Positions 17,641 to 27,932 are shown, counted from the stretch's first letter. The stretch: 64,000 nucleotides of DNA from JBFHIJ01 sp041596515 (GCA_041596515.1 JBFHIJ010000012.1:21985-85984); one strand, 5' to 3'. Numbers and translations: made by a program. Notes: a model not told the origin generated them from the letters alone.

Positions 17641-18555
17641 TTAAAGTTTATAAGAAAAACCGACACCAAGGACTTCTTTAACTTGTAGTCTCTTCCCTTC
17701 GCCTATCTTAGTTTTAATGCCATCCACCTGTTCAAATAGTGGCACATTTATGTTGTGGTCATATACCAGATGCAAGAAAATATTTGCAGCTATGTAGTCA
17801 TTTACTTTCATGATGAGTGTAGATTCGCTATTTACGTCTATATTAGTCCGATTATTTTCATCTTTGTCTGTGTAGTTGTTAAAAAGTTCTAGTTTAGACT
17901 TTATAATAACATTTTCCATCAGAGGCTTTTCAGCTTTTGCAGTAAATTTAGCACCAAAGTCTGCTCTAAAAGTTTCTCCCGGATCTAACGAGTACATTCC
18001 TTTGGCTGATAAAGAATCATTTGCAACCCAAATAAACCTACCTGCAAAGGGCGATAAGAAAAAAGAAAAAGCACTATTTATTTTATAATCTAATCCGGTA
18101 GACATTGTTAGATATGCTGGAGATAAAAAAGTAGACACCAAAGTAGTATCATCAGGATACTTATAACCGTTGGCAAACTGAGTATTAAACGACATATCTA
18201 CAGTGTAAAATACGTCAGCAAAAGCATTATATCCTATCTTGGATTCAATTTCAAACTTGTCGTCAGTCTTTCGGATGTCATATTGCTCAGATGACATAAG
18301 ACCGTAACGCATATCAAGTACATTATCCCACTGTACATTATCTTTTTTATAGTTTGACTGGATGTTAAGCAATCCCGTAGCGGCAATAGAACTTTCACCA
18401 CCCTTAGCCCAATTAAGTAAAGCTAACTGGTTAAGATTGATATTTATATTGCCTTGGTTAGTCCAGAAAGTAGTGTCTGTAGTCTGAGTACCCGCAAGTA
18501 AACTCGAAGAGTATAAAAGAAGGGTAATTGCAAATAACAACTTGGCATTTTTCAT
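17641..18555 (-). CDS. DUF3078 family outer-membrane-type protein
   Basis: Predicted 304-residue secreted beta-rich protein, probably an outer-membrane barrel. The DUF3078 signature starts after the signal peptide with NQLALLNWAKGGESSIA and continues with the aromatic alternating strands typical of barrels (for example WDNVLDMRYGL), ending in a short GVGFSYKL strand with an aromatic residue near the C-terminus. I chose the ATG at 18555, which places a good signal peptide (KLLFAITLLLYSSSLLAG) at the N-terminus; a longer frame to 18612 would bury it behind a basic stretch. DUF3078 proteins are common in Bacteroidota and have no proven function. It is followed at 8 bases by the methyltransferase gene. 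Confidence 0.85.
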   Translation of the reverse strand: MKNAKLLFAITLLLYSSSLLAGTQTTDTTFWTNQGNININLNQLALLNWAKGGESSIAATGLLNIQSNYKKDNVQWDNVLDMRYGLMSSEQYDIRKTDDKFEIESKIGYNAFADVFYTVDMSFNTQFANGYKYPDDTTLVSTFLSPAYLTMSTGLDYKINSAFSFFLSPFAGRFIWVANDSLSAKGMYSLDPGETFRADFGAKFTAKAEKPLMENVIIKSKLELFNNYTDKDENNRTNIDVNSESTLIMKVNDYIAANIFLHLVYDHNINVPLFEQVDGIKTKIGEGKRLQVKEVLGVGFSYKL

Positions 18556-18692
18556 TGGGATTCTCCACATTACAGACTGACACAAAATACGTAATAATCT
18601 TAAATTCAGCAAATCGAGAACTACATATAATTACAATCAGGAAAGAATTAATCAGGCATACAATTTGCTAAACTATAGAGTGGAGGTATAAA

Positions 18693-19520
18693 ATGAGTAA
18701 TATAAAACACAAAATAGCTGATATTTTTATTTATGATGACAAGCGACAGAGTAAATGGCATGTATTAGATGATTATTTTATTACATCTCTCATTGTCTTA
18801 AATATTGTAGCAATGATGCTTGAGTCTATAGAGTCACATTATGAAACATATAAAACTTATTATCAGATATTCGATATATTTTCTATCGCAGTTTTTTCAG
18901 TAGAATATATGATCAGGATTTGGATTGCTGATGAAGTTTACCCAGAACTTGGCAAACTTAAGTCAAGATTTAAATACATCTTTTCCTTTTTTGGGATTAT
19001 AGATTTATTAGCAATTTTACCTTTTTACTTACCAATGTTTATCAAAGTAGATCTTCGCTTTATGAGAATATTGCGATTGATGAGGATATTTAGAGTTTTC
19101 AAATTAGTCCGTTTTCTTGGCTCAATTCAGCTTCTTTTGACAGCTATCAAAGAGCGCAAGGACGAGCTATTAATTACTCTTTTTGGTTCAGCACTTATGT
19201 TGCTTGTTTCTGCGTCATTGATGTATGAGATAGAGCATGAGTTACAGCCTGACAAATTTTCAAATGTTTTTGAAGCTATTTGGTGGGCAGTTGCTACACT
19301 CACTACCATTGGATATGGCGATGTCTACCCAATAAGTGGCTGGGGGCAGTTTCTTGCTGCAATTACAGCTCTTTTTGGTATAGGGTTGGTTGCTATACCT
19401 ACCGGTATTATTAGTATCGGTTTTTTAGAACAGATACAAAATAAAAAAGCATCTGAAAATTCTGATAAAAAAGAGCTTTATACATACTGCCCTCATTGTG
19501 GTAAAAAGTTACAAAATTAA
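18693..19520 (+). CDS. Voltage-gated potassium-channel-type ion transporter with C-terminal CxxC
   Basis: A 275-residue six-helix ion channel subunit. The voltage-sensor helix S4 reads RFMRILRLMRIFRVFKLVR with regularly spaced arginines. The pore loop carries the potassium selectivity filter TIGYGD (205-210), followed by the S6 helix. The cytoplasmic tail is short and ends in YCPHCGKKLQN with a CxxC at 266-269, half of a zinc ribbon. The start at 18693 is supported by a clear Shine-Dalgarno sequence (GGAGG, 18682-18686) six bases upstream. It probably works as a tetramer in the inner membrane. The MscS gene follows 60 bases later on the same strand. Confidence 0.92.
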   Translation: MSNIKHKIADIFIYDDKRQSKWHVLDDYFITSLIVLNIVAMMLESIESHYETYKTYYQIFDIFSIAVFSVEYMIRIWIADEVYPELGKLKSRFKYIFSFFGIIDLLAILPFYLPMFIKVDLRFMRILRLMRIFRVFKLVRFLGSIQLLLTAIKERKDELLITLFGSALMLLVSASLMYEIEHELQPDKFSNVFEAIWWAVATLTTIGYGDVYPISGWGQFLAAITALFGIGLVAIPTGIISIGFLEQIQNKKASENSDKKELYTYCPHCGKKLQN

Positions 19521-19580
19521 ATTATATCAAATTTCTATAATGTTTACTGCCTCAATTTAGAGATTATTAGGTCACAAAAT

Positions 19581-21446
19581 ATGAGATACTTTTCTTTATT
19601 AATACTTGTATGCTTAGGTCTATTGACGGTTTCTGCTCAAAACTTAGAGCAGGATACGACCCAAATAGATACACTCCGGCATGATGATGCTGCTATAAAT
19701 CTTATTCGAGAAGCAGATTCGATTAGAGTTGCCGATTCTCTTTCAAAATCAAATTTAGAAAGAGAGTTGACAGAATTAAAATCTACAGAAGTCAAGAAAA
19801 GAAAAGAGCTGGAAGCTAAGCTGTCTAAAATAAGTATGCAGGATTCACTCCGACATCTTGCTATTAAAAATGAAATAGACTCTCTAAAAGGGAAAACAAT
19901 CGGTTATCCTATTATTGTTGATTCTGATACTCTCTTTACAATATATACTAAAATAGGAACTGTCTCTCCTAAGGAAAGAGCTAAACTTATTAGCGTAAGG
20001 TTGGAAGATTTATATGATAAGTTTATTCCTGGTATTGATACTATAGAAATTGTGGATTATGGGCAAACAGCTGACGTTGTATTTAAGGATAAATCTCTTA
20101 TAAACATCACTGATTTTGATGAAATGTGGTATGAAAAGAGCAAAATGGCTTTAGCTCAAGATTACCAAGCAAAGATATTTTCTAATCTAATTAAATATAA
20201 GGAAAATACTAGTTTATTTACATTGCTGAAGCAGATTGGTTTGGCTCTTTTAGCTATATCAATCCAAATAGGTTTAGTGTATTTAGTGAATCTTCTTTTT
20301 AAAAGAAAAATTGATACATTAGTTGCATCTAAAAAAGATGTTTGGTTTAAGTCAATATCTATAAAAGAGCTACAGCTACTAGATGCTGAAAAAGTTACAA
20401 ACGTAGCGATGTTCTTATCGAAAGCTGTTAGGTGGTTTATTAATGCATTCCAACTCTACATAACAATACCGGTATTATTCAGCATATTTCCTCCAACTCA
20501 ACGATTAGCTGAAGTTTTGTTTGGATATATTTTATCACCTGTAAAAGAAATATTTACCGCGTTTTTAAACTATGTTCCAAATCTATTTACAATCTTGGTT
20601 ATAATAGGGGTTACCCGTTATATAATTAAATTTTTGCACTTCATCACTAGAGAAATAGAGAATGGGAACCTGCAAATCCCGGGTTTTTATCCTGAGTGGA
20701 GTAAAACTACATTTAATATAGTAAGGGTTCTGGTACTTGCCTTTATGTTTATTATGATATTCCCTTATCTTCCGGGTTCTGATTCTCCGGTTTTTCAGGG
20801 TGTGTCTGTATTTTTAGGTATTATTTTTTCACTCGGTTCTTCATCTGTTATTGGCAACTTGGTAGCAGGAATTGTTATGACATATATGAGACCATTCAAA
20901 ATTGGAGATAGGATTAAAATCAATGATTTAATTGGCGATGTAGTAGAAAAAACTCCGTTCGTAACACGAATAAAAACTCCTAAAAAAGAATATATTACTG
21001 TGCCTAATTCTAATATTTTATCGTCTAACGTAATCAATTTTAGCACTTCAAAAGAAAATGAAGGTATTATCCTTCATACCACAGTCACTATCGGTTACGA
21101 TGTACCTTGGCGTAAAGTACACGAAATACTTATCAATGCAGCACTGAAAACAGATAAAATATTGAAAGATCCAAAACCATTTGTTCTCCAAACAAGTTTG
21201 GATGATTTCTACGTTTCTTATCAAATCAATGCTTACTCGATGTTCCCAAATATGCAACCAATAATGTATTCTGAATTGCATCAGCACATACAAGATGAGT
21301 TCTTTGCAGGTGGAGTAGAAATTCTTTCACCTCATTACAGAGCCAATAGAGATGGAAATATGACAACTATCCCGGAATCATATTTACCGAAGGATTATAT
21401 TGCTCCTCCATTTAAAATTCGAATAGAAAAAGATGAAAATATTTAG
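19581..21446 (+). CDS. MscS-family mechanosensitive ion channel
   Basis: A 621-residue channel with a signal peptide (about 1-19, ending VSAQ), a periplasmic region with a charged coiled coil (about 40-100), four or five membrane helices (about 210-425), and the conserved MscS pore helix and beta domain. The pore segment GSSSVIGNLVAGIVMTYMRP is followed by FKIGDRIKI and the beta-domain motif TPKKEYITVPNSNI. The long periplasmic N-terminus makes it more like the larger MscK/YbdG-like members than minimal MscS. It should release solutes under hypo-osmotic stress. A hairpin terminator overlaps its stop codon. Confidence 0.92.
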   Translation: MRYFSLLILVCLGLLTVSAQNLEQDTTQIDTLRHDDAAINLIREADSIRVADSLSKSNLERELTELKSTEVKKRKELEAKLSKISMQDSLRHLAIKNEIDSLKGKTIGYPIIVDSDTLFTIYTKIGTVSPKERAKLISVRLEDLYDKFIPGIDTIEIVDYGQTADVVFKDKSLINITDFDEMWYEKSKMALAQDYQAKIFSNLIKYKENTSLFTLLKQIGLALLAISIQIGLVYLVNLLFKRKIDTLVASKKDVWFKSISIKELQLLDAEKVTNVAMFLSKAVRWFINAFQLYITIPVLFSIFPPTQRLAEVLFGYILSPVKEIFTAFLNYVPNLFTILVIIGVTRYIIKFLHFITREIENGNLQIPGFYPEWSKTTFNIVRVLVLAFMFIMIFPYLPGSDSPVFQGVSVFLGIIFSLGSSSVIGNLVAGIVMTYMRPFKIGDRIKINDLIGDVVEKTPFVTRIKTPKKEYITVPNSNILSSNVINFSTSKENEGIILHTTVTIGYDVPWRKVHEILINAALKTDKILKDPKPFVLQTSLDDFYVSYQINAYSMFPNMQPIMYSELHQHIQDEFFAGGVEILSPHYRANRDGNMTTIPESYLPKDYIAPPFKIRIEKDENI

Positions 21447-21463
21447 GCTTGCCTAAATATTTT
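21436..21463 (+). terminator. Hairpin terminator overlapping the MscS stop codon
   Basis: A perfect 13-bp inverted repeat (AAAATATTTAGGC / GCCTAAATATTTT) with only two bases between the arms contains the TAG stop at 21444-21446. The right arm ends in a T run. Because of the tight loop the top pair must open, but the stem is long enough to act as a terminator. Confidence 0.6.
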
Positions 21464-21532
21464 AAAATAAGACCTATATGGTCTTCGTTTATGATAATAA
21501 ACAGATGTATTATCTCTATAAAAGAGGAAAAG

Positions 21533-22123
21533 ATGATAAAAGGACTCATGTTCGCTTTACTAATAGTTGCTTTTGGGTATACAGATGCAACAAGTGCTGA
21601 CCATAAAATAAATACCGGGACAAGTGAGATTAAATGGGTTGGAAAGAAGATACTTGGGCAGCATAATGGAACTATAAAATTCAAAGATGGTCATTTGGAT
21701 TTTGATGGAAATACGTTGAAAGGTGGTGAATTTACAGTAGATATGACTTCTATAAAAGTTTTAGATATAGAAGATGCTGAATACAACAAGAAACTAAAAG
21801 GGCACTTGGAATCGGAAGATTTCTTCTCTGTTACTTCACATAAAACAGCAAATTTTAAAATTACGAAAGTCAATAAAACAAAAACAGATAATGGCTGGTA
21901 TTATTACCAAGTGATTGGTGACATGACTATCAAAGGCATTAAAAATCAGATTAAGTTTATTGCTAAAGTTAAAAAAACAGATTCAGGTGCAGAAGCTCAA
22001 GCAAAATTTGAAATAGACAGAACAAAATGGAATGTTAAATACGGGTCTACCAGTTTCTTTGATTCCTTAGGTGACAAAGCAATTTATGATGATTTTGAGC
22101 TGGAGATTCACTTGAAAATGTAA
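21533..22123 (+). CDS. YceI-family periplasmic protein
   Basis: A 196-residue secreted protein of the YceI/polyisoprenoid-binding beta-barrel family. A signal peptide (about 1-20, ending ATSA) is followed by the family core: NTGTSEIKWVGKK, HNGTIKFKDG, DMTSIKVLD, GHLESEDFFSV and the C-terminal IDRTKWNVKYGS. Related proteins bind long isoprenoid lipids in the periplasm; the ligand here is not known. I chose the ATG at 21533 because it gives a proper signal peptide and has an AGAGGA ribosome-binding site just before it. A longer frame from a TTG at 21449 falls inside the terminator hairpin and is unlikely. Confidence 0.9.
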   Translation: MIKGLMFALLIVAFGYTDATSADHKINTGTSEIKWVGKKILGQHNGTIKFKDGHLDFDGNTLKGGEFTVDMTSIKVLDIEDAEYNKKLKGHLESEDFFSVTSHKTANFKITKVNKTKTDNGWYYYQVIGDMTIKGIKNQIKFIAKVKKTDSGAEAQAKFEIDRTKWNVKYGSTSFFDSLGDKAIYDDFELEIHLKM

Positions 22124-22151
22124 TTAGTTATTTGCTAATTATTGTGATTAT

Positions 22152-22183
22152 TTATAGGCTGTCTAAATTTAGGCAGCCTATAA
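22152..22183 (+). terminator. Terminator after YceI gene
   Basis: A perfect 10-bp inverted repeat (TTATAGGCTG / CAGCCTATAA) with a 12-base loop lies about 30 bases downstream of the YceI stop. The following sequence is AT-rich rather than a pure T run. Confidence 0.55.
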
Positions 22184-22288
22184 TATTATATATAGAAACT
22201 TTTTTAGCTTGGAAGTGTCAATTATATTGAGCAAAATCTTGTTATAAGTGTAAATAAAGAAGAAAGAATATATCATATTGAGGATGCT

Positions 22289-25200
22289 ATGAAATTAAAA
22301 TATTTACTTCTAATAATATCGATTTGTGTTATAGATTTATCCGCTGATAATGTTTATCAATTTTCTTTATCTAATGATTTTGATGTGTCTTCAGAAAATT
22401 CGTTTGTAGATAATAATCAATATTTTGCTACTCCTGATAATAATTTGTTTCAAATCGAAGTGCTTGATGTAAAATATAATCCGGTAGAATCTATTGCTCC
22501 TGTGTTTCGGGAAAGGCAGGAACTTTGGTTTAGTGATGCAGTCTATAGATTGCATAAACAAGGTATCAAAAGACATATAGAGCTCGCAAGGGTAGAGTTC
22601 CCTTTATTCAAGTCTGGCCAGTCAGGTGACTCTATTCTTAGTGAGTGCACGTATAAGATTAATTATGGTATGGATTTGCCAAAAAAAGAAGCAAAATTAA
22701 ATAAATACCAACTTGGAGCTTTCTCGGAAATTCAAAATATAGATGATCTTCCACGACTGATTGCATTTATCGGAAGTAAGAATAAGGACCGTAAGCTATC
22801 AAATGAAAACTGGATAGATCCTAATTTAGAATATCTGAAAATTAATACTAAAGAAGATGGTATAGCTTCAATATCAACTGATAATATACTTAGCCTTATG
22901 CCTAATTGGGAGGGGCGTGCTGTTAGTGAGTTCCAACTGTTATATAAAGGCATAAAGCACCCTATTTATTTTAACTCTTCTTTTCTTTCTAAAGGAGATT
23001 TTATCTATTTCCAGTCAAGCCGAGCTTATGGCGATACGACTTGGTATGATAATTATGCAGGCGAAGAGCCGTTTTTCTTAGTCAGAAATACAAATGATAC
23101 TCCGGAATTATATAACAAATTTCAGTTTGCTTCTAATCCTAGTACAATAATAGATAAAGTAAAAATCAAAAACCAAATCGAAAAAGAAAAAGAGTATAGC
23201 TTTGGAGATACTGTATATTCACACTATACCTTACCATTTGAAGGCTGGTACTGGCATATCTTTGATAAATATGGTAAGCCTGGAAACATTGATTTAAAGA
23301 GATTTAAATATAATTTGGTAACAACTCCGGCAGATGATCCACTATCACTAAAAATTAGATATAATACTCAACTTAATTATGATGCTTCTCGTTCTGATTT
23401 TGGCATATCATTGAGACTGAATAACCAAGTACATGATTCAGTGTATGTGCAAGCTTTGGGGGAAGGTTTTTTAGAAAATAGTTCTACGTACCGACTTACA
23501 CCCGGAGCAACTACTATAGAAGTAAGAGCAATAGGCATAAAAGATGATATTGGTCGAGTAGGTATAGACTATATGGTGCTTTCTGGAAATGTAAAACCTT
23601 TTGCTTATGAAGGTAAAGCAGAATTTTCCATATCGAAACAAACTTCAGATTTTTCTTTATCAGTACCTGGGTTTAGCAGTGAAGACATTTTTATTATAGA
23701 TACCATATCAGGTTCAATAGCCACTGTAAAAGGTATATCGGGTACTTCTTTTCGTGTAAGTGCCCAAAATAATCAGGTGACACATGCTTCGATTGTTATA
23801 AATGACAGCATATATACTTCAGAGGAAGCAGGTGTGCATATTGTTACTATGGATGATAACGGTAATTGGGAAAAGTCATTTTATACTCCTGGTATAGAAG
23901 AAGCTGCAAGCGTTATTGATGCAATTCAATCAAAAAGTTTTGCAATATGTATAAATAAGTTTCCAATTGCAGATAAGATAAAAAATGCCTTGCAAGCTTT
24001 GGGAGCCTCTACAATACCTGTGGCATCTAATAAAACCTATATCTTTTATGGGAAAAAAGGTAAAGAACTGTATGAAAAAGAGAGTAATTTAACTGTAGGA
24101 GATTCTAAGTTTTTAGCTCATGCTAAAGGGATGTCATTTCAGTCAGACTTAAATTTAAAGGCAAACAAAGATTATCATCTAATCCTGACTGATAAAGTTC
24201 ATTCAGATAAAGGAAAATTGTATAATGTCGAAAAACCGGATATTCTTGCAAAAGATAAAGATTATAAAGCAATTGTACTGACACATACTGATTTGTTACC
24301 TTCTGCTATTGCATATAAAGAATATAGAGCTAATCAAAATGTAGATGTAAAAATTGTTGATGTAAATAATATCTATAACAGATACAATTACGGTAAAAAG
24401 TCTCCCCATGCGATTAAAGAGTATCTTCGAGATATTTATACATCATGGGAAACTCCTTTGCCTACACATGTTGTAATTATTGGTGATGCAAGCTGGGATA
24501 ATAGAGACGTTATGGGGCTGAATAAAGCTAATGACTTTGTGCCGGCTTATGGTTGGCCTGTTACAGACTACTGGTATGTTGTTTTAGATGGCTCTGTAGA
24601 TCAGATTGGAGACTTTGCAATTGGCAGAATCCCTGTTAATGATAATCAGGAAATGCTAAATTATATCCAAAAAATTAAGTCTTACGAAAATGCTACAAAA
24701 GCACCTTGGATGAAAAGATTTCTACATCTAAGTGGAGGTGATGGTAAAAATGAAATTGATTATGTTTTCTCCAAATCGATAATGCACGGTATACTTCTTC
24801 ACCAAGAACCAATTTGTGCTGATACTACACATATCATTAAGCCTGTGGGAGACATTGTTAGTGAAGCAGTAGCATCAAAGATTAAGAATGAAATCAATAA
24901 CGGAGTAAATTTTGTTACATTTTTTGGACATGGTTCCCCTGAAGTTTTAGATATTGAAGGATGGCAAGTAGAAAAATTAAGTAATCAAGATAGATACTTT
25001 GGTCTTCTTACTCTAGCCTGTAATGCAGGAGCATTTGCCGAACCATCTCTAATAAAATGTAGAAACGAATCTTATGTTACTGCTAAAAATAAAGGTGCAA
25101 TAGTTGCTATAGGAGGCACTGGTGTCGGTATTATGATTAACGTAGATAAATGGGCTAAAAGACAGTGGGAAGGTTTAATTCGTAGCAATACAAATATTAG

Positions 25201-27907
25201 AAATTTCGGTGAATTAGTTGCGTATCCTAAAGCAACTTTAGATTTAATCCCTGAGTATATTGGTTTGCGTTTCCAGACGAACTTGCTTGGAGATCCATTG
25301 GTAGACATGAGATTGGGCAAAACCCCTGATCCATACCTAAGTAATAATTATATTAATATTAAAAATGACAATGGAACCCGAGAATTTACCGATGAAAATA
25401 ACTATTTAGTTGTTTCCGGTGAAATCTATAATTATGGTATTGCTTATCTTGATTCTGTCAAACTTAGACTTACTTATATGTATGAGGGCTCTGAAGAAAC
25501 AAAAGACATACAGTACATATCTATTCTTAATTCCAGAGATTTCAGCTTTAATATCCCTATTAAAGATAAACCCGGTAAATATAATATTAAACTGGAAGTA
25601 GATCCGGAAAGACTAATTGAAAAAGATGATTTGAGCAATAACATTTTATTCTTTGATGTGAATGTCTTCAAAAGGGGCTTATTACCTTTAGAACCATTGT
25701 CTTACTGGAATATTAATCCGGATAATCCTACATTTCGCTTTATTAATCCTCTTCAGGGGAATTATAATTATAAATTTGTAGTCAGCGAAAATAGGGGAGA
25801 TACCATTAATACACTTGCCAGTTCACTACTTGAAGAAATAGAAGAAAAAGAAAACTTTATTCTATGGAATTCCAAAGTGAGTTTAACTAAGAACAGTAAT
25901 TATTGGATAGGTGCTAAACCGATAAGTGATAATTCGGATAACCCTGAAGCCGACTGGCTCTGGATACCTGCCCATGCACAGACTGTAAATGCTAATGTTG
26001 CTAACTTCTCAAAAAAAGCAAATAATTTAGATGCTCATTATTTTAAGAATATCGAATATTTGAACGATAATAACAATAGTAGGGTGCAGCTGGAAGATAA
26101 AGAATCTGATTTCTATATTGTGTCAGTAAAAGGCTATAATGTAGATGGTGTAAATAATAGATGGGTAACTCTGACTGTCGATAATCAAACTTATATTGAT
26201 ATATGGAGTGCTCGTGGATTTAACGTAGTTACTTATCCAAAATACGTAGATGATGGGAAACCACGTTATAAACGCTTTGATTGCTACAGACCTGATGTTA
26301 ATAGTGATGAAAACCTTGAAAATGTATATGCCTTGCATAGCTTCCTACGCGATTCAGTTAGGAATGATGAGTATTTAGCAATAGCTACTTGCGATAATTC
26401 ACTAGCTTGGCAAGAATACTTACATCAACATAAACCTGATGACGTGGGAAGTTTAGATACTTTGAAAAAATTACTTAAAATGTATGGTGCACATCTGGTT
26501 GACTCATTACATTCGCAGACCTCTTATGCTCTATTCTCATGGAAAGGTGCCTCGGAGAGTGAGGCAGTCGAGTCCATAAATATGAATAGAGACACTGCTA
26601 TGATTCAAGGAAATATTAAATTGTATCAGAAAGCAGGGACATTTAGTTCAGAGAAGATAGGTCCTGCTCACAATTGGAATAACTTAATGATAAACAGCCG
26701 AGATAATGAGTATTCAGATGTTAGTGTTATCTTATATGATACTCTCAATGTTTCATCGATTTATGGAGAATACCCTTTAAATAAAGAGATAGATCTTTCT
26801 GATATAAATTCTGTGCTATATCCATACATATCTTACGAAGTTAGCTTAAAAAGGAATGATACAAAGGAAAATCCATTTGTAACTGATATTGAACTGGAAT
26901 ACAGCCCTTCTCCGGAATTAGCAGTTATAAATTCGACATTCGAACTTGACAAATATGAGATTATGCGCGGATATCCTAATTCGAGTCGTATTACTGTAGA
27001 AAATATATCCGGAAGGTCTGCTATAACAGAATCTGAAGTGTCTATAGGTATTTATAAAAACCAGTCTATAGCCGAACAATCTTTTGAGAAGTTAGTTAAT
27101 ATGCCGGTAGATGCTTCTAAAAATATCGAAAAAATATTTGAAACTGAAGCACTTACTGAAAACAACGAAATTAAAATAGAAGCTAATCCATATAAAAAGT
27201 TTTTTACAGAATTATATTCATTTAACAATGCTGCTGCAAAGGAATTTCACGTAGTGGAAGACTCACTGCGTCCTACAGCCATAATTCTAGCAGATGAGAA
27301 TGTAATAGGTAACCACAGCTATGTATCTGCGAACCCGCTCTTTGAGCTAAGAGTTTTTGATAATTCACCACTTGATTTCTCTGAAGGTATAGAACCTGCG
27401 TTAAGGTTGAACGGTAAATTCTATACAGAAGAAAATTCTCAATTTTACAATTTGGAATTTGTGCAAGATAGTGAAGAGAACTTAAAAGCTGTACTGCAAG
27501 TGCGACCTGATACTATTACTTATGAGGAGTCTTTGCTGATTGCATATATGATGGATGCCACTGGCAATAGAGATACTGTCGAATATTTCTTAAATACTAT
27601 CAATCAATCAAAAATTCAAGCAGTTGCAGCCTCCCCAAATCCATTTACAGATAAGACTCAGCTTTCTTTCAATTTGCTGGCAGCTTTTTCTGACGGCTAT
27701 GCAGAGATAACAATTTTCAATGCTGAAGGTATAAAAGTTAAACAGCTTAGGTTAGACAATCTGAAAGTGGGGCAAAACAGTGTGGAGTGGGACGGAACTG
27801 ACAATAATGGCCTATATCTTCCGAGTGGGGCATATTTCTTCAGTGTCTTCCGCAAAGGAGATTATTATACGGAAGAGTCCTATGGAAAAGTTATCTTGGT
27901 AAGATAA
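22289..27907 (+). CDS. Giant gingipain-like C25 cysteine protease with T9SS C-terminal domain
   Basis: Secreted 1872-residue protein. After a signal peptide (about 1-19) comes a long N-terminal region (about 20-640) like the propeptide/beta domains of the gingipain and PorU families. The C25 caspase-like domain (about 660-1010) has its catalytic pair intact: His881 in FFGHGSPE and Cys911 in TLACNAGAF. A CARDB/Ig-like domain follows (about 1020-1130), then a long beta-rich region. The C-terminal 90 residues (SPNPFTDKTQLSFNL ... WDGTDNNG ... LPSGAYFFSV) are a FlgD-Ig/T9SS type A sorting domain, so it should cross the outer membrane by type IX secretion. It is either a secreted protease or this lineage's PorU-like sortase; the sorting domain favours cargo. 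No T9SS machinery genes are adjacent. Confidence 0.88.
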   Translation: MKLKYLLLIISICVIDLSADNVYQFSLSNDFDVSSENSFVDNNQYFATPDNNLFQIEVLDVKYNPVESIAPVFRERQELWFSDAVYRLHKQGIKRHIELARVEFPLFKSGQSGDSILSECTYKINYGMDLPKKEAKLNKYQLGAFSEIQNIDDLPRLIAFIGSKNKDRKLSNENWIDPNLEYLKINTKEDGIASISTDNILSLMPNWEGRAVSEFQLLYKGIKHPIYFNSSFLSKGDFIYFQSSRAYGDTTWYDNYAGEEPFFLVRNTNDTPELYNKFQFASNPSTIIDKVKIKNQIEKEKEYSFGDTVYSHYTLPFEGWYWHIFDKYGKPGNIDLKRFKYNLVTTPADDPLSLKIRYNTQLNYDASRSDFGISLRLNNQVHDSVYVQALGEGFLENSSTYRLTPGATTIEVRAIGIKDDIGRVGIDYMVLSGNVKPFAYEGKAEFSISKQTSDFSLSVPGFSSEDIFIIDTISGSIATVKGISGTSFRVSAQNNQVTHASIVINDSIYTSEEAGVHIVTMDDNGNWEKSFYTPGIEEAASVIDAIQSKSFAICINKFPIADKIKNALQALGASTIPVASNKTYIFYGKKGKELYEKESNLTVGDSKFLAHAKGMSFQSDLNLKANKDYHLILTDKVHSDKGKLYNVEKPDILAKDKDYKAIVLTHTDLLPSAIAYKEYRANQNVDVKIVDVNNIYNRYNYGKKSPHAIKEYLRDIYTSWETPLPTHVVIIGDASWDNRDVMGLNKANDFVPAYGWPVTDYWYVVLDGSVDQIGDFAIGRIPVNDNQEMLNYIQKIKSYENATKAPWMKRFLHLSGGDGKNEIDYVFSKSIMHGILLHQEPICADTTHIIKPVGDIVSEAVASKIKNEINNGVNFVTFFGHGSPEVLDIEGWQVEKLSNQDRYFGLLTLACNAGAFAEPSLIKCRNESYVTAKNKGAIVAIGGTGVGIMINVDKWAKRQWEGLIRSNTNIRNFGELVAYPKATLDLIPEYIGLRFQTNLLGDPLVDMRLGKTPDPYLSNNYINIKNDNGTREFTDENNYLVVSGEIYNYGIAYLDSVKLRLTYMYEGSEETKDIQYISILNSRDFSFNIPIKDKPGKYNIKLEVDPERLIEKDDLSNNILFFDVNVFKRGLLPLEPLSYWNINPDNPTFRFINPLQGNYNYKFVVSENRGDTINTLASSLLEEIEEKENFILWNSKVSLTKNSNYWIGAKPISDNSDNPEADWLWIPAHAQTVNANVANFSKKANNLDAHYFKNIEYLNDNNNSRVQLEDKESDFYIVSVKGYNVDGVNNRWVTLTVDNQTYIDIWSARGFNVVTYPKYVDDGKPRYKRFDCYRPDVNSDENLENVYALHSFLRDSVRNDEYLAIATCDNSLAWQEYLHQHKPDDVGSLDTLKKLLKMYGAHLVDSLHSQTSYALFSWKGASESEAVESINMNRDTAMIQGNIKLYQKAGTFSSEKIGPAHNWNNLMINSRDNEYSDVSVILYDTLNVSSIYGEYPLNKEIDLSDINSVLYPYISYEVSLKRNDTKENPFVTDIELEYSPSPELAVINSTFELDKYEIMRGYPNSSRITVENISGRSAITESEVSIGIYKNQSIAEQSFEKLVNMPVDASKNIEKIFETEALTENNEIKIEANPYKKFFTELYSFNNAAAKEFHVVEDSLRPTAIILADENVIGNHSYVSANPLFELRVFDNSPLDFSEGIEPALRLNGKFYTEENSQFYNLEFVQDSEENLKAVLQVRPDTITYEESLLIAYMMDATGNRDTVEYFLNTINQSKIQAVAASPNPFTDKTQLSFNLLAAFSDGYAEITIFNAEGIKVKQLRLDNLKVGQNSVEWDGTDNNGLYLPSGAYFFSVFRKGDYYTEESYGKVILVR

Positions 27908-27932
27908 TCTACTAAAACATATAAATTAGATT

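Noticed and set aside
21449..21532. N-terminal extension of the YceI gene
   Set aside because: It begins at a TTG within a terminator hairpin, and the signal peptide and Shine-Dalgarno both point to the ATG at 21533.
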